Assembly (NCBI RefSeq): GCF_008801475.1
Contig: NZ_VZPP01000006.1
Location: forward strand, 310,001-374,000
From: Pseudomonas moorei
GTDB taxonomy: Bacteria; Pseudomonadota; Gammaproteobacteria; Pseudomonadales; Pseudomonadaceae
Direction: 5' to 3'
Length of the DNA: 64,000 nucleotides
This document shows, piece by piece, positions 9,315-17,494 of the stretch. The first letter of the stretch is position 1. The number at the start of each line of letters is the position of its first letter. Below the pieces are notes generated by a model. The model was not told where the DNA came from and made no database searches. It saw nothing but the letters and a program-made list of their open reading frames with translations. The position numbers were made by a program, and so were the translations under genes.

Positions 9315-9352
9315 AAAAAAGGGCGTTCCACAGAGTTGGAACGCCCTTTTTT
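9315..9352. terminator. Rho-independent terminator
   Basis: A perfect 16-bp inverted repeat: left arm 9315-9330, 6-nt loop CAGAGT, right arm 9337-9352. A-tract and T-tract flanks make it usable in both directions. It ends the Met-rich protein gene. Confidence 0.92.
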
Positions 9353-9423
9353 GTTGCCAGCGGCAGCCGAGAAACCGATTCGCTACACTCAGGCCTCTTC
9401 AAACCCTCACAAAAGCCCAAAAA

Positions 9424-10212
9424 ATGAAAATCCTGCAAAGCGCGATGATGCTCAGCGGCCTGCTCGCTCTCCCCCTTGGTGCGTCGGCGGAAGGCACCTC
9501 ACATCTGGACAGCGTCATCCAGCAAGGCCAACTGCGCGTCTGCACGACGGGCGACTACAAACCCTATACCTCCAAAGGCGAAGACGGCGAATACGCCGGG
9601 ATCGACATCGCCATGGCCCGCACCCTGGCCGACAGCCTTGGCGTCAAGGTCGAGTGGGTGCCCACCACCTGGAAAACCCTGATGCCGGACATGCTCGCCG
9701 GTAAATGCGACATCGCCATGGGTGGCATCTCGGTCACTCTCGAGCGGCAGAAGAAGGCTTTCTTCAGCACCATGCTGGACGTCGACGGCAAAATCCCGCT
9801 GGTGCGTTGCGAAGATCAGGCCCTGTACCAGACCCTCGAGCAGATCAACCAACCCTCGGTGCGCCTGGTCGAACCTGCGGGCGGCACCAACGAAGCCTTT
9901 GCTCACGCCCTACTTCCCAAGGCGCAACTGCAACTGCACGACAACGTGAGCATTTTCCAGGAACTGCTGGACAAGAAGGCTGACGTGATGATCACCGACG
10001 CCTCGGAAGCGCTGTACCAGCAGAAACTCAAACCAGGACTGTGCGCGGTCAACCCGACGCAATACATGCAATACGGCGAAAAAGCCTACCTGCTACCCCG
10101 AGACGACATGACCTGGAAGCTATACGTCGATCAGTGGCTGCACCTGGCCAAGGCGACAGGCAATTATCAGAAGATTCTGCGGCAGTGGCTGGCGGTGCCT
10201 GACGCGAAGTAA
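9424..10212 (+). CDS. pheC: Periplasmic cyclohexadienyl dehydratase-like / solute-binding fold protein
   Basis: A 262-residue exported protein with a signal peptide (about 1-23). It has the type-II periplasmic binding fold of family-3 solute-binding proteins (GQLRVCTTGDYKPYTSKGED). Its features match P. aeruginosa PheC as I recall it: TTGDYKP, DIAMGGISVTLERQ, PAGGTNEAFA and the C-terminal AEKAYLLPRD-type segment with YVDQWLHLA. PheC converts prephenate to phenylpyruvate and arogenate to phenylalanine in the periplasm. No ABC permease genes are adjacent, which favours the enzyme over a transport role. An amino-acid binding function remains possible. Confidence 0.75.
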   Translation: MKILQSAMMLSGLLALPLGASAEGTSHLDSVIQQGQLRVCTTGDYKPYTSKGEDGEYAGIDIAMARTLADSLGVKVEWVPTTWKTLMPDMLAGKCDIAMGGISVTLERQKKAFFSTMLDVDGKIPLVRCEDQALYQTLEQINQPSVRLVEPAGGTNEAFAHALLPKAQLQLHDNVSIFQELLDKKADVMITDASEALYQQKLKPGLCAVNPTQYMQYGEKAYLLPRDDMTWKLYVDQWLHLAKATGNYQKILRQWLAVPDAK

Positions 10213-10243
10213 AGCGTCATACCTGCCACGGAAAAAAAACCAA

Positions 10244-10332
10244 CTGTAGGAGCCGGCTTGCCGGCGAAGGCGATTTAACCGTCAACAACGATATCGATCG
10301 CCCACGCAATTGACAGCCGCAGGCTTCTACAG
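10244..10332. repeat. REP doublet (inverted pair)
   Basis: A forward unit CTGTAGGAGCCGGCTTGCCG (then GCGAAGGCG) at 10244-10272 and an inverted partner at 10313-10332 ending GGCTTCTACAG. The linker contains GTCAACAACGAT, similar to linkers of other doublets in this window. It sits between convergent genes. Confidence 0.7.
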
Positions 10333-10378
10333 AGGTCCAACACATTCCAAACCCTGACGGGTCAGCACATGATCAAAC

Positions 10379-10603
10379 TCAGTCGTCGTGCAGCAAACCC
10401 GAGCTGTACTCGCCAAAGCTATTGCTCAGTGCATTGCCATGAAAGCTCATCTTGTTGGGGTTGCTATTGGTAGGCCCCGGACCAAAGCCAGCGGACGGCA
10501 CGGATTCGGCCGAATAGTTTTCATGAGACGTCGTCACACCCGAACAGGCGCTCAACAGCAAAGCACCGGCGATGAGCGAGACTTTGAAGAGGTTTGAGAT
10601 CAT
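10379..10603 (-). CDS. Small putative lipoprotein
   Basis: A 74-residue protein with a signal peptide and a lipobox LLSAC, Cys at residue 20, predicting an outer- or inner-membrane lipoprotein. The mature 55 residues are polar and Gly/Ser/Asn-rich with no recognised domain. The ATG at 10603 is preceded by AGGAACC at good spacing. It is a monocistronic gene of unknown role, convergent with pheC. Confidence 0.72.
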   Translation of the reverse strand: MISNLFKVSLIAGALLLSACSGVTTSHENYSAESVPSAGFGPGPTNSNPNKMSFHGNALSNSFGEYSSGLLHDD

Positions 10604-10832
10604 TTTTCTGGTTCCTGTGGGGTGGTTAAGCGTTGGCTTGATCTTGTCCGTTCATCCTAGGCCGGTGGCGTGCCGAGAATCATGAAACTTTTGTTGGTTA
10701 CAGCGTTGGTTCAGGTGCGGCGTATTTTCTATAAAAAGAGGCACTCTTTAAGAGTTTGAAACGCGCTACACAGCGAGCTTGAGAGCGTCTGGAAAACCCG
10801 GGACGGTTCATTGCTTAGAATAGCCTGAGTAA

Positions 10833-12023
10833 TCATTGTTTCTTAAGTAACAGCAAGAGCAGTGCTGTTGAGGCAAGCAATGCCCCCATGAGGAACGTGC
10901 TGGCTGATCCAATGCTTTGCCATAGCCCACCGGCCAGAACACTGGCAATCAGCATGCATGCGCCACTCACCAGATTGAAAATGCCAAATGCGGTGCCCTT
11001 CAGTTGTCCGGGGGCGTTATCAGCTACCAGCGAGGCAAGAATGCCTTGGCTGAAGCCCATATGAAGTCCCCACAACGCAACGCCCAGCATCATCGTGATG
11101 ACAGAGCCGGACTGAGCAAGCACCACATCCGCCAGCACGAGTAACACCATCCCCATGCAAAGCAGCTTCGTGCGGCTCATACGATCAGATAGCCAGCCAG
11201 CAGGGTAAGCGGAAAACGCATAGAAAATCGCCATGACCACCATCACCAGTGGAATCCAGGTCACCGATAGACCTGTCTGCTGCGCACGCAATACCAGGAA
11301 CGCCTCGCTGAAACGGGCAAGTGTAAACACCCCACCAATAATGACGACCCACCAATACCCGGCAGAAAAGTCGTGAAGCACTCCCCAACGAATTGGAGAA
11401 CGGAATGGGTGTTCACCGGGCACATATGTGGGTTCTTTTACGCCTGCGACTATGAGAGCCACCGCTATCGTTGCGGGGATCACGGCAAACCACAGTGCTC
11501 GCTGTAAATCGACAAGCCATAGCATCAGCAAGATCGCCAGAGCGGGGCCGAGAACAGCCCCGACGGTGTCCATCGATTGGCGCAAACCAAAACAGGCCCC
11601 GCGAATCTCAGGCGGCGAAACATCTGCGATCAAGGCATCCCGCGGCGCACCACGAATGCCTTTGCCAATGCGATCCAGGAAGCGTGCGATGAAGACCACT
11701 TCAACCGAGTGAGCCAGAGGAAAAAGGGGTTTGCTTAAAGCAGCCAGACCATATCCAAGCAACAGCAACCCTTTGCGCCGCCCCATAAAGTCGCTGATAG
11801 CGCCAGAGAATATCTTGACGAGCATTGCGGTTGACTCGGCAACCCCCTCGATCACCCCGACGGTCAATGCACTCGCACCCAATGTCGTGACCAAAAATAC
11901 GGGGAGTAAGCTGTGTACCAGTTCAGAAGACAGATCCATGAACAGGCTGACAAAGCCCAATGCCCAGATCGTGCGCGGAATGCGAATTCGCTCAGCTTTG
12001 GTGGTTGGACGTTCGCGACTCAT
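10833..12023 (-). CDS. MFS transporter
   Basis: A 396-residue inner-membrane transporter of the major facilitator superfamily, about 12 membrane segments. The MFS loop 2-3 motif region is recognisable as GAISDFMGRRKGLLLLG, and a later loop reads YPAGWLSDRMSRTKLL. A proton-driven exporter or importer is expected; the substrate cannot be read from the sequence. The ATG at 12023 follows AAAGGAAG. It lies in a stretch I judge accessory, with a CHASE-type diguanylate cyclase and a broken kinase gene nearby. Confidence 0.88.
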   Translation of the reverse strand: MSRERPTTKAERIRIPRTIWALGFVSLFMDLSSELVHSLLPVFLVTTLGASALTVGVIEGVAESTAMLVKIFSGAISDFMGRRKGLLLLGYGLAALSKPLFPLAHSVEVVFIARFLDRIGKGIRGAPRDALIADVSPPEIRGACFGLRQSMDTVGAVLGPALAILLMLWLVDLQRALWFAVIPATIAVALIVAGVKEPTYVPGEHPFRSPIRWGVLHDFSAGYWWVVIIGGVFTLARFSEAFLVLRAQQTGLSVTWIPLVMVVMAIFYAFSAYPAGWLSDRMSRTKLLCMGMVLLVLADVVLAQSGSVITMMLGVALWGLHMGFSQGILASLVADNAPGQLKGTAFGIFNLVSGACMLIASVLAGGLWQSIGSASTFLMGALLASTALLLLLLKKQ

Positions 12024-12100
12024 ATGTTCTTCCTTTACTCATCGGCATAAAAGAAAGACTGCGAAAGACAAAGCGCTTCTGAGTTAATAGCGCAACTTCG

Positions 12101-12130
12101 CAAACAAAAACGGACGCCTTGACGGCGCCC
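12101..12130 (-). terminator. Rho-independent terminator of the CHASE diguanylate cyclase gene
   Basis: Read on the minus strand: GGGCGCC, loop GTCAA, GGCGTCC, then a T-rich tail GTTTTTGTTT. One G-U pair. It lies downstream of the gene ending at 12285. The 12131-12284 interval shows nothing else I recognise. Confidence 0.7.
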
Positions 12131-12284
12131 GGTTTGTTTAGGGGGCATGCTGCGAGTGTAGATATCACGAAAGCTATCGTCGCATCGCAGCCAACGGCGT
12201 GTTCAGGATATTTCCAAGCAATGCTTCGTTAGCCTTGACTATGTGACTGGCGGTGTATGGGTAGAAATCGCGTTTGTAAACATC

Positions 12285-13844
12285 TCAAGCTTCTGGGAAC
12301 TCAGTCATCGCAACTCCTTTGCGCCCCAGTTGTTTAACGCCATACATGGCCTGATCCGCTGCTTTCAGCAATGATCCCAGACTCTGACCATGGTCAGGAC
12401 ACAGAGAGACTCCAATACTGCACGACAGCGATAACTCTCCTGCGCTTGTCGCTACTGTCTGCGCAATGGCTTCCAGCACCCTCTCAGCGTTCTGCTCAGC
12501 ACTCTCCGGGACGACAAGATCGGTGATCAGAATCACGAATTCATCTCCACCGTAACGCGCGACGGTGTCACAAGAACGAGTGACCTGAAGCATGCGATTC
12601 GCGACTGCTTTGAGAACCTGGTCACCTACCTCATGACCATACTTATCGTTAATTTCCTTGAAATGATCCAGATCGATCAACAGAACGGCAAATGCAGTCC
12701 CACTCAATGTCCAGTTTGAGAGGGCCCGATCAAAACGATCGGCGAAAAGGTAGCGATTTGGCAGTTGGGTGAGCACGTCATGGGTTGCAAGATACGCGGA
12801 GCGTTCGTGTTCGACCTCTGCTCTTTCGATCGATCTGAAATGCCGAATCAACACCACCGGCATCAATACGAATGCCCCGGCGAGAACAGCAAGAATGATC
12901 AGTGTTTCCGCGGTCAGAATATCCCCTAAACGCAACTGACGCTCAAACAACAAGGTCATTGGCTGTGAAACACTCCTGATCTCTACTCGATCAGCCAGAG
13001 CGGGCAAGAGAAGGCGATCGAGGATACCGGCTTGCTTGATCTCCGTTGAAAGGACATTGCTTTCAGATCCTGCAGCAGTTTTCAGGACAGCACTGACGTG
13101 AACCAGTGGATCTACGTTCGCATAATTCACAGCATCCTGTAGCGAACTCGTCTTGATCAAAAGCAAAGACACCATCGTGCTGCCAAAGAAATTGGGGCGG
13201 GTGTTCTCTCGCGCCTGTTCAGGCCGATTGACTGACTGCATCAGAATGTAAGCGTCACCCCCCTCATACATTGAGAAAACAGGTGATACGACAGGCTTCT
13301 GATTATTGTGGGTTCGAGCCAGTGCATAGGAGAGATAGGCGACGGTTTCCAGCCTGACGCCATAAATCGAGCTGGATTCAGGGAGTAACGGGTACATGAA
13401 TAACACTGGCCAAGTCTCGTTGAGATAGACCTGATGCTGCGCGGGTTGATGAGTGAGGCTCGGAAAGTCCTTGAGTTCAAAGTCTGGCCGCCAAGTTCGG
13501 CGCAGCAGATCTTCAAACGCAGCCTGTTCGGCGATGGGTACCGCCCTCGCCGCCTCAAGCATGTAAATATGGGGATAAGCGGATAAAACGGCTGCGGCGT
13601 AACGGGCCGCCGCCTCCGTATCGCTTTGATCGACAGCCTGCAGAAATGCCGAGAAACCGGCCAACACAGCCTCATTAGTATCCAGCTGGTTGCGGACGAT
13701 GCCGGAAATATTCTGCACGTATTCCGAGAAACGCTTTTCTCTGCGTTGAGTCTCTGACTTCAGCAATAACAGCGCAGAAAAACCAACCAAACCGACAGCC
13801 AGGATAATGAACCCTAACAGGGAGCTGCGCCGTTTAGTAAACAT
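12285..13844 (-). CDS. Diguanylate cyclase with CHASE-like sensor
   Basis: A 519-residue membrane c-di-GMP synthase. An N-terminal membrane segment (about 8-27) is followed by a periplasmic domain of about 270 residues resembling CHASE (YAAAVLSAYPHIYMLEAA, then PVVSPVFSMYEGGDAYILM), a second membrane segment near 320-340 and a GGDEF domain. The active site is GGDEF at 432-436 and the inhibitory site RSCD (RxxD) lies five residues upstream, so it should be active and feedback-inhibited. The ATG at 13844 has GGAAAG 8 nt upstream; a 15-codon-longer form would need a TTG start. Confidence 0.88.
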   Translation of the reverse strand: MFTKRRSSLLGFIILAVGLVGFSALLLLKSETQRREKRFSEYVQNISGIVRNQLDTNEAVLAGFSAFLQAVDQSDTEAAARYAAAVLSAYPHIYMLEAARAVPIAEQAAFEDLLRRTWRPDFELKDFPSLTHQPAQHQVYLNETWPVLFMYPLLPESSSIYGVRLETVAYLSYALARTHNNQKPVVSPVFSMYEGGDAYILMQSVNRPEQARENTRPNFFGSTMVSLLLIKTSSLQDAVNYANVDPLVHVSAVLKTAAGSESNVLSTEIKQAGILDRLLLPALADRVEIRSVSQPMTLLFERQLRLGDILTAETLIILAVLAGAFVLMPVVLIRHFRSIERAEVEHERSAYLATHDVLTQLPNRYLFADRFDRALSNWTLSGTAFAVLLIDLDHFKEINDKYGHEVGDQVLKAVANRMLQVTRSCDTVARYGGDEFVILITDLVVPESAEQNAERVLEAIAQTVATSAGELSLSCSIGVSLCPDHGQSLGSLLKAADQAMYGVKQLGRKGVAMTEFPEA

Positions 13845-14140
13845 CACTTTAACTTTCCAAGGCGCATTGGAAGAACCGTGCCCTGGCAACCACCGTCGAA
13901 GCCAAACGAAATAGGTGTCGAACGATCGATGAGATGCGGATTTGAAGGTCGCTGACTATTCAAAACAACTCCCTGGGGGTCAAATCCGATGCGCAAACTT
14001 GCGATTCAAAAATGATGTTGGCCAAGGTTACCTTCCCAAAACTGGCGTAGCAGGCTATCGGATTCATGCTCAACACTGCGTCTCCCTTTTCGCATGTGCC
14101 CGAAAGAAAACGATTCGAGCCCCATTTGCATGCTTCCTAC
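13845..14140. other. Intergenic stretch without recognised features
   Basis: About 300 bp between a diguanylate cyclase gene and a sensor-kinase remnant. The short open frames here have no ribosome site, no domain and no coherent composition. Nothing functional was recognised. Confidence 0.5.
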
Positions 14141-14660
14141 CTAGTCACCAGTGCAACAAAACTCATTGTAGGGCAATTTGCCAGCATTCGCTGTGTCAGG
14201 TGCAATTCCTTTGGTTCGTGTCCAGGCGTTTATAAGGGGAAACTCCAAGTGAAAACGCGTACCTGCTTCAGTGGTATCAATGCTTACACGACCGCCATGC
14301 AATTGCATGAATGTGCGAACAATGGCCAATCCCGAACCATTAGCGTCCGTCGGTTGTGACAGGACGCACCGGTAAAAGCACTCAAACAATCGCGGCCGAT
14401 GCTCTGCTGCATTCGGTTCGCCGTGGTTGTGCAAGGTGATTTCGAGTCGGTGCTCCGAAATCCTGTTAATGATCGTCACTGCAGAGGCGGAGGTTACGCA
14501 GCGCATTGGCCAGCGTGTTTGTCAGTGCACGATGGATCAAGCCTGGATCACCCAGCAACTGATCCTGAGTCTGATTTACCAGTTGCACATTCACTAAATC
14601 GCATCAACACCCTGGAAGTACGCAAGGCACAGTGGCATCAACCCAAACGTGAATCTCAGT
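14141..14660 (-). pseudogene. 3' remnant of a sensor histidine kinase (heavy-metal type)
   Basis: Fragments of a kinase ATPase domain are spread over three frames. From upstream: LCLAYFQGVDA; then, after a frameshift, LLGDPGLIHRALTNTLANAL (the N-box region); then, after another shift near 14490, RLEITLHNHGEP (G1 region), a damaged G2 box GSGLAIV where GLGLAIV-type is expected, and LHGGRVSIDT near the C-terminus. The His-box, sensor and membrane parts are absent. The spacing and wording resemble CopS/CusS kinases. No response-regulator partner remains next to it. It is clearly non-functional as a kinase. Confidence 0.8.
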
Positions 14661-14718
14661 GATTAGCCCAATCCTGTTAAACTCCCCACCTCCCAGCCTC
14701 ACCGATTCCAGATCCCCA

Positions 14719-15714
14719 ATGTCCGTAACCAACGCCATACTTGCACCGCTCTCCCGCCGTTTTTCCGTCGCCCCGATGATGGATTGGACCGACCGCCACT
14801 GCCGTTTCTTCCTGCGCCTACTCTCAAAAAACGCCCTGCTCTACACCGAAATGGTCACTACCGGTGCTCTGCTCAATGGTGATCACGAGCGTTTCCTGCG
14901 CCATAACGAAGCCGAGCATCCACTCGCGTTGCAACTCGGCGGCAGCGTTCCGCTGGATCTGGCCGCCTGTGCCCGCATGGCCCAGGACCATGGCTACGAC
15001 GAGGTGAACCTGAATGTCGGCTGCCCGAGTGATCGGGTGCAGAACAACATGATCGGTGCGTGCCTGATGGGGCATCCGCAGTTGGTGGCGGATTGTGTGA
15101 AGGCGATGCGGGATGCGGTGTCGATTCCGGTGACGGTGAAGCATCGCATCGGTATCAATGGACGGGACAGTTACGAGGAGTTGTGCGATTTCGTGGGGAC
15201 GGTTCGGGATGCCGGGTGCACCAGTTTTACCGTGCATGCGCGGATTGCGATTCTGGAGGGGTTGTCGCCGAAGGAGAACCGCGACATTCCGCCCCTGCGT
15301 TATGACGTGGCGGCGCGGTTGAAGGCGGATTTTCCGGAGCTGGAGATCATTCTCAACGGCGGGATCAAGTCACTGGAAGCCTGTCACGAGCATTTGCAGA
15401 CATTCGACGGTGTGATGCTGGGTCGTGAGGCGTATCACAACCCGTATCTGATGGCCGAGGTGGACCAGCAGTTGTTCGGCAGTACGGCTCCGGTGATCAC
15501 TCGCGCCGAAGCGCTGGCGCAATTGCGGCCGTATATCGCTGCGCACATTGATGCCGGCGGTTCGATGCACCACATCACCCGCCATGTGCTGGGCCTGGGC
15601 ACCGGGTTTCCGGGGGCGCGCAAATTCCGGCAATTGCTGTCGGTGGATATCCACAAGGCCAAAGACCCGCTGGCGTTGCTTGATCAGGCGGCAGCGTTGC
15701 TTGAAGGGCGCTGA
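14719..15714 (+). CDS. dusA: tRNA-dihydrouridine(20/20a) synthase
   Basis: An FMN enzyme that reduces uridine to dihydrouridine in the D-loop of tRNA using NADPH. It has 331 residues; E. coli DusA is about the same size. Family motifs: SVAPMMDWTDRHCR at 16-29, EMVTTGAL, LQLGG, and NLNVGCPSDRVQ with the catalytic Cys at 102. The VKHRIGIN and ILNGGI segments form the FMN phosphate site. The ATG at 14719 gives the family N-terminus; a GTG 60 bp upstream adds an unlikely 20-residue tail. It stands alone. Confidence 0.95.
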   Translation: MSVTNAILAPLSRRFSVAPMMDWTDRHCRFFLRLLSKNALLYTEMVTTGALLNGDHERFLRHNEAEHPLALQLGGSVPLDLAACARMAQDHGYDEVNLNVGCPSDRVQNNMIGACLMGHPQLVADCVKAMRDAVSIPVTVKHRIGINGRDSYEELCDFVGTVRDAGCTSFTVHARIAILEGLSPKENRDIPPLRYDVAARLKADFPELEIILNGGIKSLEACHEHLQTFDGVMLGREAYHNPYLMAEVDQQLFGSTAPVITRAEALAQLRPYIAAHIDAGGSMHHITRHVLGLGTGFPGARKFRQLLSVDIHKAKDPLALLDQAAALLEGR

Positions 15715-15892
15715 CGGTCGGTTGCTTTGAACCTGTGGTCTGTTTTGGCATCGTATTTACCGATACCGCGCCCCGCCTTTCAAACAGCCGTTTTCAGGTT
15801 GTTGCCACCGGGGCCGTCGATACACGTACGCGCCCTTGAGTGGCTGTCAGCGCTCGGGTAATGTCATCAGACCCATAGGACAGAGCACGCCC

Positions 15893-16819
15893 ATGACTTC
15901 CAAGCTGGAACAACTCAAACAAATGACCACCGTCGTTGCCGACACCGGCGACTTCGAAGCAATCGCTCGGGTTAAACCGGTAGACGCCACCACCAACCCT
16001 TCCCTGCTGCTCAAAGCGGCGGCGATTCCTGCTTACGCCGAATTGCTGAATGCTTGCGTCAACGACTGCAAGGGCGATGTCGGCCTGGCCAGCGACCGGT
16101 TTGGCGTTGCGGTGGGGCAAGAAATTCTGAAAGTGATTCCGGGGCGAATTTCCACTGAAGTGGATGCGCGCCTGTCGTTCGACACTGACGCCGTATTGAA
16201 GCGTGCGCACCGTCTGATCGAGCTGTACGAAAAAGCCGGCATCGGCCGCGACCGCGTGCTGATCAAGATCGCCTCCACCTGGGAAGGCATCCGCGCGGCG
16301 GAGATCCTGGAGAAGGAAGGCATCCAGACCAACCTGACCCTGCTGTTCTCCTTCGCCCAGGCAGCCGCTTGCGCTGACGCCGGGGTGTTCCTGATTTCGC
16401 CGTTCGTGGGCCGTATCTACGACTGGTACAAGAAAGCCAATGGCAACGACTACATCGGCGCGGACGATCCGGGCGTGCAGTCGGTGACGCGTATCTACAA
16501 CTACTACAAGGCCAACGACTACAAAACCGTCGTGATGGGCGCGAGCTTCCGTAACCTGGGCCAGATCGAACAACTGGCCGGTTGCGACCGCCTGACCATC
16601 AGCCCGGACCTGATCGACAAGCTGGCGGCGGATAGCGGCAAGCTGGAGCGCAAGCTGGCGCCGGGGCATGCCGGTGAAGCACGCTTGAGCCTGAATGAAG
16701 CGCAGTTCCGCTGGTTGTCCAACGAAGATGCGATGGCGACCGAGAAACTGGCTGAGGGTATTCGTCAGTTCGCCCGCGATCAGGAAAAACTCGAGGCGTT
16801 GCTGCAAGCCAAGCTGTGA
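15893..16819 (+). CDS. tal: Transaldolase
   Basis: A pentose-phosphate pathway enzyme that moves a dihydroxyacetone unit between sedoheptulose-7-P and glyceraldehyde-3-P. The 308-residue TalB-type protein has [10 protein letters not shown] at 30-39, the Schiff-base lysine in VLIKIAST (Lys125) and TLLFSFAQA. The ATG at 15893 starts MTSKLEQLK as in relatives. It is followed by a strong terminator shared with the convergent rssC gene. Confidence 0.96.
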   Translation: MTSKLEQLKQMTTVVADTGDFEAIARVKPVDATTNPSLLLKAAAIPAYAELLNACVNDCKGDVGLASDRFGVAVGQEILKVIPGRISTEVDARLSFDTDAVLKRAHRLIELYEKAGIGRDRVLIKIASTWEGIRAAEILEKEGIQTNLTLLFSFAQAAACADAGVFLISPFVGRIYDWYKKANGNDYIGADDPGVQSVTRIYNYYKANDYKTVVMGASFRNLGQIEQLAGCDRLTISPDLIDKLAADSGKLERKLAPGHAGEARLSLNEAQFRWLSNEDAMATEKLAEGIRQFARDQEKLEALLQAKL

Positions 16820-16836
16820 TCTAGTTCAGCGCACGT

Positions 16837-16870
16837 AAAAAAGGGCGAACCGCTGGGTTCGCCCTTTTTT
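16837..16870. terminator. Bidirectional terminator between tal and rssC
   Basis: Perfect 15-bp arms at 16837-16851 and 16856-16870 with loop GCTG. A-tract and T-tract flanks serve both convergent genes. A worn REP-like fragment follows near 16920-16955. Confidence 0.92.
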
Positions 16871-17011
16871 GTGCCTGTCTGGCTGGGTTGGCTTCGCGCC
16901 AGTTATGCAGTGACTGAGCGGAAGCCTTCGCTGGCAAGCCAGAGCCTACGGGAGTTTGATCTGATCAACACAGGCGATTGGCGCCCTTACTGGCAGCTGC
17001 CGGTCAAGGGT

Positions 17012-17494
17012 TCAATGCCGCTCCAGCGCATTCACCAGGTCATGGAACGCTTCACGGTTATGGTCGTTGAGCCCCATGAGGATCTTGTGCGCTTCAAGCA
17101 CTTTGATTCGCACCACTTCTTCGGACTGATCCTGATCAGGCAGGTCGTCCAGGCACTCCGGGCATGGCACGGGCTGGTCAACGATGTTGAACACTTGCTC
17201 GAAGCCCATGGACTGCAGCAGACGGGTGATGTCTTCGTGGGTGGTGACGACGGTCGGCAGCAGGCCGACCTTTTGCCGCGAGAGAATCGACAGCTTGGCC
17301 AGAAGGCCAAGGGTGGTGCTGTCGATGCTGCGGGTTTCAGTCAGGTCGATCACGATGGTGTTGAAATTCAACGCCGTGAAGATCCGATCAATAGTCGCAT
17401 CCAACGCCGAACACAGGGTCAGGCGAACTTCACCGACGAACTTGAGGACGAAGGTGCCGTCCTGCTCGGCGAACTGGATTCTACCGGTACTCAT
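17012..17494 (-). CDS. rssC: STAS-domain anti-sigma factor antagonist
   Basis: A 160-residue cytosolic protein. Residues about 5-105 form a STAS domain, with the phospho-acceptor region SIDSTTLGLL (Ser59 by position). The last 55 residues are a charged extension containing CPEC. In partner-switching circuits such a protein is phosphorylated by an anti-sigma kinase and dephosphorylated by a PP2C phosphatase. Its ATG overlaps the stop of the upstream phosphatase gene (TAATG), implying coupled translation and joint action. Corresponds in position to PA2797 next to tal in PAO1. The symbol follows that assignment and is tentative. Confidence 0.83.
   Translation of the reverse strand: MSTGRIQFAEQDGTFVLKFVGEVRLTLCSALDATIDRIFTALNFNTIVIDLTETRSIDSTTLGLLAKLSILSRQKVGLLPTVVTTHEDITRLLQSMGFEQVFNIVDQPVPCPECLDDLPDQDQSEEVVRIKVLEAHKILMGLNDHNREAFHDLVNALERH

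Noticed and set aside
13942..14235. Open frames upstream of the kinase remnant
   Set aside because: They partly overlap the remnant in antisense and have no coherent protein features.
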